Part shown: positions 17,831 to 29,110 of the stretch, in pieces | Numbering within the stretch: position 1 is the first letter of the stretch | Layout of the letters: every line of letters begins with the position of its first letter | NCBI RefSeq assembly: GCF_022539315.1 | Contig: NC_066316.1 | Coordinates: forward strand, 9,191,501-9,255,500 | Direction of reading: 5' to 3' | Source of the DNA: Serinus canaria | Lineage: Eukaryota; Chordata; Aves; Passeriformes; Fringillidae | DNA length: 64,000 nt | Translations under genes and position numbers: made by a program | The notes under the pieces: model-generated | The model's database searches: none | Told to the model about the DNA's origin: nothing | What the model saw: only the letters and a program-made list of their open reading frames with translations

Positions 17831-18169
17831 TTAATGGGATGTTTTGTTCCTTCCCTTTATCAAGTGGTCTGTTCCTTGTCCTTCATGCAGAACACGTGGC
17901 TCCCACATCACTCCTACATCCAACAGAAGAGAAAGGATCTGCTTTATTTTCCCAACCTGACAGAGGGATCTAAAAGTATGATGGCCACGACTCTGGACAC
18001 TACTTTCCCAATGAAGAGAAGGAAAGCAACCTCCTTTAGCACCTCTTCCAGCCCCACAGCTCACTTTAAGGCATGGAGCAGCACAAATCTTCTTTTCCCT
18101 CCATTTCTACAGAGGCCAAATAAGGCACAAAATAAGGAGGGTTCAGAGAAGCTACATACAGTGACCAAG

Positions 18170-18300
18170 GTGGGAGGGGATCTCATTCAACATCCTGCTC
18201 ACAGTAGGGGCAGCTGTTGGGACCCTCCATGTGGCCAAGAACATTTTGAAAAACTCTGAGGATAAATATCTCACAGCTTCTCTGGGCAGTTATCTTTGTT
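18170..18300 (-). mobile_element. Diverged CR1-like fragment
   Basis: The order of short matches (gatctcattcaacatcctgc, ggccaagaacattt, cttctctgggcagtta) resembles the 3' part of a CR1 LINE read on the minus strand. It is old and diverged, in the first intron of ENTPD6. Confidence 0.4.
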
Positions 18301-18859
18301 AGTTCCTGGATGATGAGGGAGGTCCCAGAAGACTGGACAAGGACAACTCAAAACTAACTTTGAATGGCAAGATGCAATATCCAGGGAATTGAGTGTCCTC
18401 CTCCCCTATCTCCAACACCAGGAAAGAAACCACAGCAAAGCACAACGCACAAAATCTATAAGCCCTCACATAGCATCATTTAGATGATTAAAAAGCAGTC
18501 AGTGGTAATTTATGGGGAGAAAAATTACATACATTTTTTCCTTTTTTGATAGAGTAATGAAGAGAAAGGAAACCAATTGATGAAGTTGAGTTAAACAAGG
18601 TTTTTCACACATATGTAACCTCTTGATGAGAATTCAGGAAGTATACAGAAGGCGTGAAGGGAAGGAACTTCAAATCAAAGTGATTACAGAGTATTCCCAA
18701 AAACAGGTAAGACAACATTTCCTAAAAATGGAGAAAACAAAATCACAAGCACATACACACATAGAGAATGGATCAGCTTAAGGGAAAGGGAACCTCAGAT
18801 TGTCACGACACAGAAATCAGGAAGATGGCATTGCAAGAAGAGACATGCAGGTGCCAATC

Positions 18860-19460
18860 GCTGCAGGTCTGTGGGGCGATCACCGCGATCCTCCCGGTGC
18901 CGGGAAGGCCTCAGCTGCAGCTACACCAGAGCTAAATGTCACAAGGGGGAGGAAAGCCGCAGGGAGCGGGGGATCCTTTCAGGAGACACGAGAGAGGCTG
19001 GAAAAACGAGGAGGCTCAGCAGCCTGGAAGCGCTAACCTCCTCCCGCCGCTTGCCTGGAGAGAATCGCGACTGTCCCTTCCCCGCCTTTGTCAGGGGACG
19101 CCCCGATTGCTGCAAGGGAGAAGCTTCCCGCTGGCGCCCCAGAGCCGGGAATGCAGGCGGGAACCGGGAGCCCGGCCCGGCCCACCCCGCGGGGTGCCCC
19201 TCGCTCGCACACAGACCGCTGTCCCACTGTCCCGCCGCCCGCACTTCCTTCTTCCTCCCGGCTCCCTCTTCCCTCCCTCTTCCCTCTCTCCCTCCCTCCC
19301 GAACTCACGCCGCCCTCGCCAGCCCCGCCATGGCGCCGCCGCCGCACGGCTCGCGGGCGGCCCCGCCCGCACGGCGCAGGCGCGAGGAGGGCGCGCGGCG
19401 GCGTGAGGGGAAGGGGAGCGTCGCGAGCGGCCAAGGCCCTCAGTGCGGGGGCTCCGCGGA
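18860..19460 (-). promoter_or_regulatory. ENTPD6: ENTPD6 CpG-island promoter and likely non-coding exon 1
   Basis: CpG-rich block. On the minus strand a good donor (GGC|GTGAGT) lies at 19307-19308, so a 5' UTR exon ending at 19309 and splicing to the exon that holds the ATG (17830) is likely. That agrees with the stop codon directly upstream of the ATG. The exact transcription start is not visible. Confidence 0.6.
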
Positions 19461-19715
19461 AATGTCCTTTAAAAAAAAAAAGAAAAAAGGTGAAATGCCG
19501 CAAGGTCAGAAAGGTGTGGAGAAACAGTGTCGGAAAATGTGGAATGTGTCAGAGTTGTCTCGAATCAGGTGGTAGTTAACGTCACTTAGTGGAGGACACC
19601 GCGGAGCTAACGAGCTCTAAGGATGAGGTACATCGTCAAGGTGTTGAATCCACTGCCAACCTGGCGAAACACTCAAGGTCCGTGTATCCCATAGCTGAAA
19701 TGTGTTCATTACAGT

Positions 19716-20337
19716 TGTGAAAAACGCTAATCACTTGTTTTTAAAATTTTAAAAGTTTAATAGTAATAAAATGGTTATAAAAATAGTAATACAATTAGAG
19801 TAATAATGATTTGGACAATTTGAATTAGGACAATATGAGACAATAGAAACAAAGAGTTACAGACAGTCTGAGTACCTCTTTCTGGGCAGCATAAGCCCGA
19901 AAAAGGACCCACGTTAACAGAGGATTAACCTTTAAAAACAATAGCTTGTTACATATTCACACATCTCATACATGATGCATAAATTCTATCCAAATACAAG
20001 ATTCTGTCTAGTCATCGTCAACTTCTTCTTCATAATCTTAACAGCGTCGTTCTGCCCAAGCAAAGTGAGAAGTTTGTTTCTCCTGATAATAGAGCAATAA
20101 ATTCTCTTTCTCTGAAAGATTTAAGTGTCTTGTGACTGCTATCTCAGTGCGAGTCGTTTTTTTAGGAAAAATGTGTCCTAGATAGCATAGTTTCTATTTT
20201 AACATTTTGTTGTAACTTAAAACTATATTTAACATACTACTTAAGAAAATTAATACAGCATTACTTTCTAACACAACACATATAATATTAATTTTAATAT
20301 TTGCGAGAAGCCAATCATAAAATACACATTTTTCACA
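19716..20337. mobile_element. Passerine-type ERV LTR (about 620 bp)
   Basis: It starts TGTGAAAAACG and ends ATTTTTCACA, inverted TG...CA termini typical of an LTR. AATAAA is at about 20094 on the plus strand, followed by a U5-like stretch. I recognise the body as an abundant songbird LTR from memory; I did not check it. No clean target-site duplication is visible (left cagt, right tagt), so it may be old or not a simple solo LTR. Confidence 0.6.
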
Positions 20338-20919
20338 TAGTACTAAAAAAATCATGCCTGTAGGTCAAAAAGGTGCTGGCCAGGTGAAGACCCTTCCCCT
20401 GAGCATGTATGGAAATCATGTGGATCACATAGTTTGTATGATGATACTTACCAGTCCTAATAAAGGGGCTGTACTGTCTTGTTTTAAGACAATTTAAAAG
20501 GTGGATGCTCTAAATGAGTTATCTCCCTTTAGTTTCAGTCAATGCTCTTCCACTAATAAGGAATGAATACAAATAGATGTAAGTGAAAAAATAAGTTTAC
20601 CAACAAGTGAAAGAGCATAAGGCAAAAAAAACCCAAAAAAACCCAAAACAAACCAGTAAATAACCACTGGAAACAGAATTGCTAAATCTCACTAGCCCCT
20701 CATGAAGACTTTAAGAGGGCCCGTGACACCTCCCACTCCAATTCTCTTCTCTGGTTGCAGGATCTTAGAGATAACAACAATTTGGGGCACAGAAAGATGT
20801 GCAATACAGTAACATTTTGGGTTGCCCTCAACATGTACTTGGGGAGGTTACTAGTACTAAATATTGGTGTATAAATAATGGCCTGGTTTTGGTTTCTCTG
20901 GGTCTGGATTGAAGGCACT

Positions 20920-21560
20920 GGAGACAGTAGTTCATGTTCGGACTCAGATGTTTATTATTTCTTATCAGAAATAAAAGTTTCACTACTGTGAGTTTGGCAG
21001 CTTTTCATTAGCAAGGCACAAAATGGCAAACTGTCTCTTGTTGCAAGGTCTTTTAAGACTAAACTCTCCCATTAAGAGGTGACACCTGGAGTATTTTCCC
21101 TTTTAACCCAATAACTGGTCCCTGGAGGCCCACAATGGGGACTTTTCTGTCCAATTACAAAACATCACTCAAACCCATGAAGGAGAAGGAAGAAGAAGCA
21201 TGAAGAAGAAACTCAGGACAACACCCTGTGCCCTCCATCTTGCTTCCATGCACAACATACTAAAAATCCCAAAACCTAAATTTCTCACCCAAGTGATACA
21301 CCTACACTGCTCTCTGTAATCTATTTCACACTTTTGTGGATTCTGGTCTATCTTGGAGTCTAGGAAACTTTCTCCATGAACAAGGGTCAAAGTCAGTGCT
21401 CCCCTGGGGGTCAGGATATCCCAGAGCAGACAGAGGAATATTCCCAGTGCCCTGGGTTTCCACATCCTGGAAAGTCCTGAGGGGCATCCTTGGTTTGTAG
21501 AATACCACCAATCATCTGCACCTGTGCAACTCTGAAACAAATAATCAGAGGTGTCTCCTG
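20920..21560. mobile_element. Passerine-type ERV LTR or ERV fragment
   Basis: Blocks such as gtctcttgttgcaaggtctt, ttaagaggtgacacctgg and ctggaaagtcctgaggggca match, from memory, a dispersed songbird retroviral repeat. The ends are approximate and the orientation uncertain. The sequence up to about 21870 may belong to the same insertion. Confidence 0.5.
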
Positions 21561-24500
21561 GGTGTGTAACTGTTGTCTTGTCACTGGGTAATGAATCTGA
21601 TTTTTGTGGACAGTAACAGGAACGGTGCTCAAGGTGAGGGGGGACAGAGCAGAGCAGGGCCTTTGTGGGTGGTGGCAGAGGCCCCATGGCCCAGGGATAG
21701 TGCCACCAGGAGATGGCTGGCAGAGGTGCTGGGCACCCTCTGCACCCCAGTGAGAACCAGCCCTCCTAGGAGCTCTTGTCCTGCAAGTTTGGGCTGGGTC
21801 TGAGGCAAGGAGTGTGAGTAGATGTGAGCAAAGGATGCCCTTGAGTAGTTGTTTTGTACCTTTCTCCATACCTCATGTACAAAGAATTATTTTTTTAAAG
21901 AGTTTTGGCTCTTCTGTGATAAGATTTCAACGGAATCTGTATTTCTCTGGTGGTTTGTAAGCAAGACCCTGCTGGTGTGGCTTCACCACAGAATCATGAG
22001 TCTGCCAGCTGCTGGAGAAAAAAAGACATCTGAGAATGCTCTGCTAATTCCCATAGGTGTCAATCCCAAAATTGCTGCTGTGGCATTGCTGTCAGTCACA
22101 GCATTTCAGGAGCTGCAAACCCATCAGGGAGAAGATAGACAGGAGGACCTCAGGAAAGATGAGGCCTGACTGCTGGGTGAATGCCCTTTATCTCCCAGAC
22201 TGAGGGGAGGATGGTCATGGTCACAGCTGGACATGGTCACTGGTCTTTGTGTGTCTGTAGCATTTCACCACCCTATTCTGCCCCAGCATATGATGACAGA
22301 CTAAAAATTATTTTTTTTTTATGGTTTGTGCCAGGTGTAGCTCAGTGATAACTAGTAGTAGTATGGAGGTAAATTCAATGGAAATAAGCTGGTTTTCAGT
22401 TAGCTTTGTTCTGAGTGATGCTCTTTTGGTAAAACAGCGAAAAAATGGGTATTGGAAGTAAAGATACTACAACTTTTGGGCTAGGAAGCTGCTCAGGTCT
22501 GGAGTTGTCCTTCAAAGTAAAAGATTAGGGAGCACCATCTCAAATTCTGTGGTTGTCACTGAGATTTTGGGCTGCTGTGAAAATCCACCTAGGAGAAAAT
22601 TTCCTGAAACCTGGAACAGGACTTGAGTCACTTCTGTTTAGAAACACAGTCATCTGAACTCATCACAACAGAGAGCTTGCTACATCAACACCCTGTTTCT
22701 TCTTCTTCCAGGTTGCAAGAAAACAGGAATACTTCTGGAGGGTTACTCAGGGTGAAGGACTACTTATCTTTTTTCTTCAAGACAGAAGATTTCAGAGATA
22801 TCAGTATAGTTTTTTATGATTATAGCAAAATAAATTTTTTCAATCCTAAATAAGGAAATGGTCCTGTCACCGATTGCTAGGTCAGCAAAAGATGTTTTTT
22901 CCCTTTTTATGAGGGACGGCAGATCTCAGCAGGTGAGGCCCTTGAGGAAAAGCAGGTCAAGGCCAGCAGAGAGCAGTATTTTGTCAGGAACACCATTTCC
23001 CCAGGGATGGGGGCAAATAGAACATATTTATTTCTCTTAGTTGAAATAGAAATATCTTGCATATATGCTCATAAAGAGTACTGCAGTTAGGATTAGAGAT
23101 TCCAGAGAAGTGGGAATGTAATACTGAGTTGTTTTTTTTTTTCTCTCCCTCCTGTTAAAAACATTACTTATGTACATGGGAACAATTCTCAGGCTGTTTG
23201 TGGAAATCCTCTTCTCTCAGCTGCAGACCTGGGATGGAGTGTAGGTGGTTTAGAGAGTTTTGGATCCAGTGGTCATTGTTCGAATTAAGCCACACAGTTT
23301 GAGATTTGTAACAAATTTACAAGTATGATACCTACACATTGCACATATTACTTATACTAGTTCATTTAAATTCATAGCTTGATGTATTATATATACCAAG
23401 CCTGAGGAAGACTGCAGATTATTGGGAGCCAGTTTGGGAACCATTTGGGATATTATCTCTGTCACTTCCATGTTATAAGAATAATTGTTTTGGATGTTTG
23501 AATTAGAATTAATAAACAGGGATCAAAGACAAATTTTACAGATAGAAGTATCTGTAAAATTAAAAGATTATCTCACCAATTTGGTTACAACTCTTGTGAG
23601 CAGTAACAAGATTATGTTGTACTGTAAGTACAAGGTCAGTACTTTTGGCACAGTGTGCCCATGAACTGCATGTGATTGGCATGTTGTGTAAGCCAGGTAG
23701 CAATATGTGCCAAATCCCACTGAATGATCCATGTCCCTACATCTTCAGAGAGGCACATGGGTGTTCAACCAGCTGATGTGTACCCAGCGAGAGAGTTGGT
23801 CTGCTGCAGTACTTGGAAATACTAAGGAGAAGGAACAACAACTAATCTATAGCTCAAATTTCCATTCAGGTTCCATCTTCTCCCTTCATCTCAAAGAACA
23901 AATTATACTCATACTAACCTGTAGCAGAAAAGTGTGATGCTCATTGAACCCTGAACCTTAAATTTGTCTCCTTGCTGCAAACCATTCATGTGTAGCTTTT
24001 TCTGTGGCCATCTGTCACCACATCCTCCCCATACTCCTGAGAAAGACAGGTAGTTCTGAGGCCCTGTCCCTTACCTGAAACCCCACATGGCACCTGCTGC
24101 ACTCTGATGCCCTCCACTGTGGTTCTTCATCATTCCTTCCCAAAACTCCTAGCAAGGCAGGACTTGGCATGTACTGCAACTTCTCTGCAGCTGCATCTGT
24201 CCCTGGTCGAGAGGGCCATGATCAAACATTCCAGACAAATGCTGAGTTACCATTTCCTTTCCTATGGAGGAAGCTTAATTAACATTTTTCTCTAGCTCCC
24301 CTCTAGATACCCATCAGTTTTTGACAAAGTTATAGAAATTAAATACCTTTGAGACATTTACTCTTCTGGCAATTTTGGCTGAAAGAAGTAACTGGTCCAA
24401 TATTTTGGGGGGGCAGTTCTGTGCTTGTGTCATAGGGGGTGTCTCCCAGGGGGTGCCGCTGATGTTTTCCTTGATGGTTGGGGCTATAGCGCCACAAACC

Positions 24501-25079
24501 AGAAAAACTGAGGAGGTCTCTGCTGTTCCTCACTGCTGCTCACAAACCACGTGCAGAAAGGAACTGCAACTTTGGAAATGCTGCCTCAGCGTGGTCTTTT
24601 TGGTGCCCTACAGGCTGAAGTTCTTCATAAATTTATCATGACCTACATAATTGACCTATATTATGTGTTTGTTTGTTAAATAGATTGCACTAATTATAAA
24701 CATGAATGGGGATGGCTTAGTGGTTATTTATTTATTCTGAGGTGTGTGCCTGCTGTCTGAAATGATGCACAGGAGGATCATGGCCAGATTTTCCCCCTTG
24801 GCCTCTCCATATTTGACATGCACCATGGACTGTTGTAATAAAACATAGATAGATTCTGCTTTCAGAGGGGAAAAAAAAAAGGAAAATTGGTTTTATTGAT
24901 TTTCTAAGTAAGGGGATGTATGCAAGATCCTCCCACAGGTCTGTATGCAAGAAAATTAGGCATGAGGGGAAAAAACACAACACAGCAAAAATTTCAAGCC
25001 CTTGATTTGTAGGGCAGTGGGTAGGGGCTGAGAGTGTTTTGCACTTTGGTCACTTTTTGGAGACCTTCCTAGGCTGGGA

Positions 25080-25560
25080 AGCAGCATTAATTACTACACC
25101 TTGCTGACAGCTGAGTGTTTTATAATGAATGGGTCTATTTCTCCTTTGGCTTGTGCTGCACTTGCAGATTGCTGGAGCTGTTTGAAACCCAGGGTGCTGT
25201 TGAAATGTGGTGAGTTTAGTGGGACTGCACCTGCCCCCAGCAAGGATGAATTTTGCTTTTAACGTTTCAGACCGACATCCAAAGCCTGGCTGATTTGCCT
25301 CTAGGGGCAGATTTGGATCAGGGTTTTAAAACAGATGTCTGCTGCCACAGACCCCCTCGGTTGTGTTAGCGACGCTGTCAGGCGGTTTCCACTGCCGTGT
25401 CCTCATTCAGATAGACGGGGTGCGCTGAGTGTAATCTAATTAAGGAGAATTCCCCAGATTTTTGTTTTGTGTCTGCTATCACTGTGGTTTTAACTTCTCC
25501 AAATTCATTATAAATGCACCCATCTGTGGGCTGTTACATAGCACAGATTCCAAGTAGCTG
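25080..25560. promoter_or_regulatory. Candidate conserved non-coding element
   Basis: A non-repetitive island with gcattaattac and gtaatctaattaagg (homeodomain half-sites), next to CpG-containing sequence (gcgacgctgtcaggcgg) that is unusual for its AT-rich surroundings. Judged by texture only; conservation was not tested. Confidence 0.35.
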
Positions 25561-28319
25561 GTTTTGGAGAAAAAATTAGGCAGGGGAGGATGAAAAAAGT
25601 GGAAACAAATTGCTGCCATTTTTAACTGTTTGCAGTTTCAGAAACTGTCCCCTGTGTTTCATGTTGGGGATGAATTTCCAGGCAGTCAAAAATATATGTT
25701 TTACCAGCGGGTTGGTGGGCAAAGTGTTTGTTGAAATATACTTATTTTGGTAGGCTGGTTGGTGAGTGGCACAAGTTTGTCTCTTGGAATAGACATGCCT
25801 TAACAAGCTTTTGTTAGGAAAGATTTTTATGATCTTGTCATAATCTTGGAGTCAATTGTGAATATTCTTAGGTAGAAGGAAGTAATTTCTTGCCTTATCC
25901 TTCTGATTCCTCTGCAGAAGATTGATCCCAACCTCTTCTATAGAGCTTTTAAAAGCTATTACTGGCTTATGTATGATGTATCAACTTTTGATAAAATTGC
26001 TTTGATTTAAAAAAAAAACCAACAAAGCTTTTGAACATGATATTTGAAACCCAGAATAATTTAGCTTCAAGTTGACTTCTTAAGGTTCCCCTGCTCCAAA
26101 CAGGGCCAAATGTCATTTTTGATTGGATTGCTCAAAGCCTTATTCAGCTGAGTGTTTAGTACTTCCATGGATGGAGACTCTTGGGGCCCTGTGCCAGGAC
26201 TAAACCACCCATAAGGTGAAATATGTTGTGTGATACCTAACAGGAACTTGCCATGTTCTAGTTTGTGACCTTCACTTCTCATGCTGTCGCTAAAGATCTC
26301 TGGGAAAAGCCTCCTTTATTATTCAGCTGCCACAAGATTATGACTACAGATAGTAGGCCTGGGATTTTGGAAATTATTTGCATCTTCTGATGATTACTTG
26401 TTTTTGCACTGTTTCTTTTCATGACAAATTTTCTGTGTGAGTCTTGTAATATTTTCAGTGACTATTATGTAAAGCATGTCAGAAGCAATTTAAAGTTATT
26501 ATGAAAAACAGAAAACTGAAAGTGTCTGTCTTTCCTTAATATTCATAATATTCTATTGCTTGATACATGTAGAAATGGAAATAGGGAAATATAGCTGGCT
26601 GCCAGTTCTCTCCTGTGTATATAATCCATTTTCTTTTTTGTTGAATGTTGCTTCTTATGTCCTAAGAGACAATTTTGAAGGTGAGTCTCCTGCCTTGAGA
26701 GCAAATTTTTGGAGGTGCTTGGCTGTCCTACTGCCCCTTGAGGATGAGTTCACTGGTCTCAGTCCTCCATGTGGAATTGCACTATATATTAACAATGGAT
26801 GCTTAGAGTCTCATGAGTGACAATGATCCTAAAAGTTACTTTTTGCTCTAGAAAGATATGTACCTGTCATTTGTTAGGAGGTGTCTAAAGTTCTGTGTGT
26901 GAAATAATCATTGTACACCTATTCTCGGTTAGTTTTCCCATGTCTTGCACCAGCTACTGACAAACAAATATTAGTGGTAGCCTCTAGTTAACCTACATTC
27001 ATCTATGCTTCAGGAGCTCTAGGACTGTTCTCCAGTATTTCTAAGCTGCCTTGAAGAAGCAAACTAATTTCCAGTAGTTCAGTTCCTATAAATGAATGTA
27101 TTTTCTAGTGCTCCAGTGATAAATTCACTGCTGCTTAGAGCAACAGTGATGATGCTCAGAGAAGTAAACATTAGAAATGTCTAACCTTCGACCTGAGGCA
27201 TTTTAAGACTTTCCAACACCAGTCTCTCTGCTCTTTAAGAAGTGCACTTTTAGGAGCACCCACCCTGTTCTCATAGAAATGCAGACACCAAAATCCATTA
27301 ATTGCTTTTGAATATAAAGTGTAGTCTATTTACTGAGAAAACAAATCAATTTGTTTTCTCAATAAATAGGGTCACCTATCTGTCTTCTAACATAACTTAT
27401 CAAAATAAGTGTCTTCTTGCAAAATGTTATCTCAGTCTCTCTGACGAGCTCAGTTACTTTGATACTGTGATGCAGAAAAATGATGCTGTAAGATTTCCAT
27501 TTCTTTCCAGAAGGAAAAGACTTTGATGTCAGGCACCTGTGTGCTGGTTTGAGCTACCTTCATGCTCAACATGAAACAGAAACTGTGCTTTTTTTTTTTA
27601 AATTAATAACTGAAACAATCTCTGCTTTTTAGTAGAGCGTATAAACACAGTTGTCTGGAAAGGTGATGTTTTAACAAGTTAAAATATTTTAGTTGCATAT
27701 CTCAGTAAATTTGTAAAAGCTATTTTTTGGTTCAGCTAACAAATTGAAAATCTCATCAGTTGTGGAATAGTAGTTGAAATGCCCTAGAGGGGCCCATTTC
27801 TGAAATTTTCATTGTATTGTCTTTGGTGAATGATTGGTTTTCAGGCAGCCTGCGGTTGAGTCGTGGTGCAGAAAGCAGTTGCAGGGAAGATGGCCCAGCA
27901 GAGCAGCAGAGGTGTCTTGTGTACAACCACAGAACTGGTCTGGAGAGTACTGCTCAGCCCCAGGAAGATGGGAGAGGTTAGCTTACAGCAAAGTTTGTGA
28001 GAACAGAGAGATCTCATAATTTCCACACTTTGTGATCAAAGGCAGACACAGGAGAGCATGGGGTTGGAAACAAGGCCTTCATCCCTGCCGGTGTGGGCTT
28101 GACGGCTGGGTCACATCAGACCTACCAGGGAAGCAGAGCACAGCAAAACCAAGGACTTTCCCCAAAGCAGCAAAGCTTGCTTGTGTTAGGGACCACTGCC
28201 AGAGGAGATCAGCAGAAACCTGCTCACTAAATGCACTAGCTGGCTTTCTGCAGCCAGAGGGGTCAGCCCTTCTTGGGGACAATTCAGCTGTTTGAAGAGC
28301 ACAACATCCCCGAGGGATG

Positions 28320-28660
28320 CTGGAATCAAGTGCCTAATTTCCCCTTGTGCTCCTGGAATAAAGAGAAACGCATTGGAGTTGACCTGGGGCCAGCCGTTTG
28401 CCCACCACCCATAAAAACCATTCGCTTATCCTCATGAATAACAGGGGTTTGAATTTACCAAGCGAAGTGATGGACCCTCCAGCCTGCTATTCATTACTCC
28501 AATTAACAATCAGTTGCCTGAAAAATGGGCCAATCTGTTTCTTGGGGAGCCACATAGAAAATCCACAAGGCAAGCCAATTAGCATACCAGTCCTCACCGT
28601 CTAGGGAATCTAATTTAGTTATTTGGTCGATCTAAGTACCAAAATATTGTTGTTTTGTTA
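28320..28660. promoter_or_regulatory. Candidate conserved non-coding element
   Basis: Dense developmental-type motifs: cattactccaattaac, ccaattagcat, ctcatgaataac and cccataaaaac (HOX/CDX-like), in low-repeat sequence. This is the kind of composition seen in deeply conserved enhancers. Inference only. Confidence 0.4.
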
Positions 28661-28879
28661 TGGAGCATATAATGTTTGTTAAATGGCTGAAATCCCCCGG
28701 GGTCCATATGCTGCTGATACTCCCTGCGTCCTCCCAAGCTGGCAGAGGCAATAAGGCAAAACTGTTTTGTCCCGCACATGGCCCCTGTATTTTCCTGGCA
28801 CAACGCGGCAGCTGGACGAAGGCAGAACAAACCTTCGCCACCCAGGGTGGGCGGGAGAGCTTCCCTCCGAAATAGTTGC

Positions 28880-29110
28880 ACACTTGAGCAAGCCCATTGT
28901 CTGCCCAGAAAGTATTTCAACCGCCTCTTACCAGGCAAATAGTGCGCAGAGCCAGTGTTTGGACAACCTGTCTGCACAGCGCATTGTGCAGCAGCAATTA
29001 GTTTGCAAATTGCCCATTTGCACATCCGCGCATGAATTAGTTACATTGCTCCCACAGGATTTGTTATTCTTATCATTGCTGTTAAGGAAGGCCCATGAAT
29101 AAAAAAAGGT
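28880..29110. promoter_or_regulatory. Candidate conserved non-coding element
   Basis: It contains gcagcaattagtttgcaaat, gcgcatgaattagttac, ttatcattgctg and cccatgaataaa. Clustered TAATT sites and a TTTGCAAAT octamer-like site support an enhancer. Inference only. Confidence 0.4.

Noticed and set aside
18300..18360. Possible CR1 internal (pol-like) stretch, gaggtcccagaagactgg
   Set aside because: A single short similarity without flanking support, and the orientation disagrees with the neighbouring CR1-like piece.
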